DNA of 15,412 bases. It comes from Aliishimia sp965369035 (GTDB taxonomy: Bacteria; Pseudomonadota; Alphaproteobacteria; Rhodobacterales; Rhodobacteraceae). The notes beneath the pieces were generated by a model that made no database searches, was not told where the DNA came from, and was given only the letters and a program-made list of their open reading frames with translations. Below are positions 14,944-15,412 of this stretch, in pieces; the first letter of the stretch is position 1; the number at the start of each line of letters is the position of its first letter. The stretch is taken from assembly GCA_965369035.1 (NCBI GenBank), contig CBDUPF010000065.1, forward strand, positions 1-15,412, in the 5' to 3' direction. The position numbers and the translations under genes are program-made.

Positions 14944-14997
14944 CTTTTGCGCGTAGATTTTCGGCAATTGCGTCTTGGAGGGGACACAACATCTGCC

Positions 14998-15412
14998 TCA
15001 GTGGCCGAAATGCGCCTCCGCCAGGCGCTTGTCGCCGGCCGGTTCTGACAGGATGCCGCTGGCCACGATGCGCCCGGTTTCGAGGACATGGACGTGTTCG
15101 GCAAGGCTGAGCGCGAAATTCGCATTCTGCTCGGTCAGCAGGACCGTCAGGCCCAGTTCCGCCTTGAGCCGCACCAGAACCTCCGCGATCTCGCCGCAGA
15201 CCCTGGGCGTCAACCCGATGGTAGGCTCGTCGACCAGCCGCAAACGCGGGGAGCTCATCAGTGCCCGGCCGAGCGAGGCCATCTGGCGTTCGCCGCCCGA
15301 CTGGGTCGAGGTTTCCTGATGCTCGCGCTCCTCCAGCAGGGGCGAACAGCTTTTGGATGATGTCGAGGTTGCGGGCGATGTCGTCGCAGGCGGTATACGC
15401 GCCGACCAGAAG
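14998..15412 (-). pseudogene. LivF-type branched-chain amino-acid ABC ATPase, 3' part, apparent frameshift
   Basis: This is the C-terminal part of an ATPase of the LivF kind, which powers uptake of branched-chain amino acids, amides or urea-like solutes. The main frame gives QSGGERQMASLGRALM (signature), RLRLVDEPTIGL (Walker B and D-loop), LLTEQNANFALSLAEH and VLETGRIV, all strongly LivF-like. Upstream, the family-like sequence LLVGAYTACDDIARNLDIIQ continues only in another frame, switching at the run of four G (15339-15342, CCCC on the coding strand) between 'QKLF' and 'LLEEREHQ'. Removing one C would join the two as KLFALLEEREHQ. This may be a true disabling mutation or a sequencing error. 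The start and Walker A are beyond the window. The stop is 5 bases from the longer possible start of the kinase gene and 116 from the preferred one. Confidence 0.8.

Noticed and set aside
12428..14956. An 842-codon plus-strand frame opposite the phytochrome-like kinase
   Set aside because: No domain recognised and shadow-like composition; the minus-strand frame has complete kinase and receiver motifs.

Overview
This window is high-G+C DNA with strong G/C bias at third codon positions. Its gene families point to an alphaproteobacterium, most likely a member of the Rhodobacteraceae. The evidence is a TIGR02186-type exported protein paired with a TauE/SafE transporter, a YbjN-ProC-CsaA gene run, and an HWE-family hybrid histidine kinase. 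The taxonomic placement is inference. I see no rRNA, tRNA, CRISPR array, transposase or integrase.

Layout. (1) 1-3979, plus strand: the end of a BMP-family nucleoside-binding lipoprotein gene, a two-domain ABC ATPase and two permeases. They are tightly packed and form a nucleoside or purine-type importer. (2) 4218-5906, plus strand: a TauE/SafE-family permease and a signal-anchored TIGR02186-family protein, almost touching. (3) 5917-8562, minus strand: a four-gene run transcribed as YbjN protein, proC, csaA and a D-2-hydroxyacid dehydrogenase, with overlapping or nearly overlapping ends. It meets region 2 tail to tail across a hairpin that contains both stop codons. (4) 8563-8878: a non-coding stretch with several palindromes, then a DUF3307 membrane protein on the minus strand. 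(5) 9401-12403, plus strand: a roughly 1000-residue ABC-exporter-like protein. Its nucleotide-binding domain has lost every catalytic motif, carries a long insertion and ends in a cyclic-nucleotide-binding domain. It appears to start at a rare ATC or ATT codon. (6) 12419-14881, minus strand: a phytochrome-like PAS-GAF-PHY-HWE kinase-receiver protein that lacks the bilin-attachment cysteine and the PASDIP motif. (7) 14998-15412, minus strand: the 3' part of a LivF-type branched-chain amino-acid ABC ATPase with an apparent frameshift.

The genes do not form one pathway. The importer at the left edge would bring in nucleosides or related solutes, and the ybjN-proC-csaA-dehydrogenase run is housekeeping (proline synthesis, tRNA-binding chaperone-like function, 2-ketoacid reduction). 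The most unusual content lies in 9251-15412. There, two large sensory proteins sit tail to tail, 15 bases apart, and both look like relatives of well-known machines that have lost the defining activity: a pseudo-ABC transporter gated by a cyclic-nucleotide domain, and a phytochrome scaffold without chromophore attachment.
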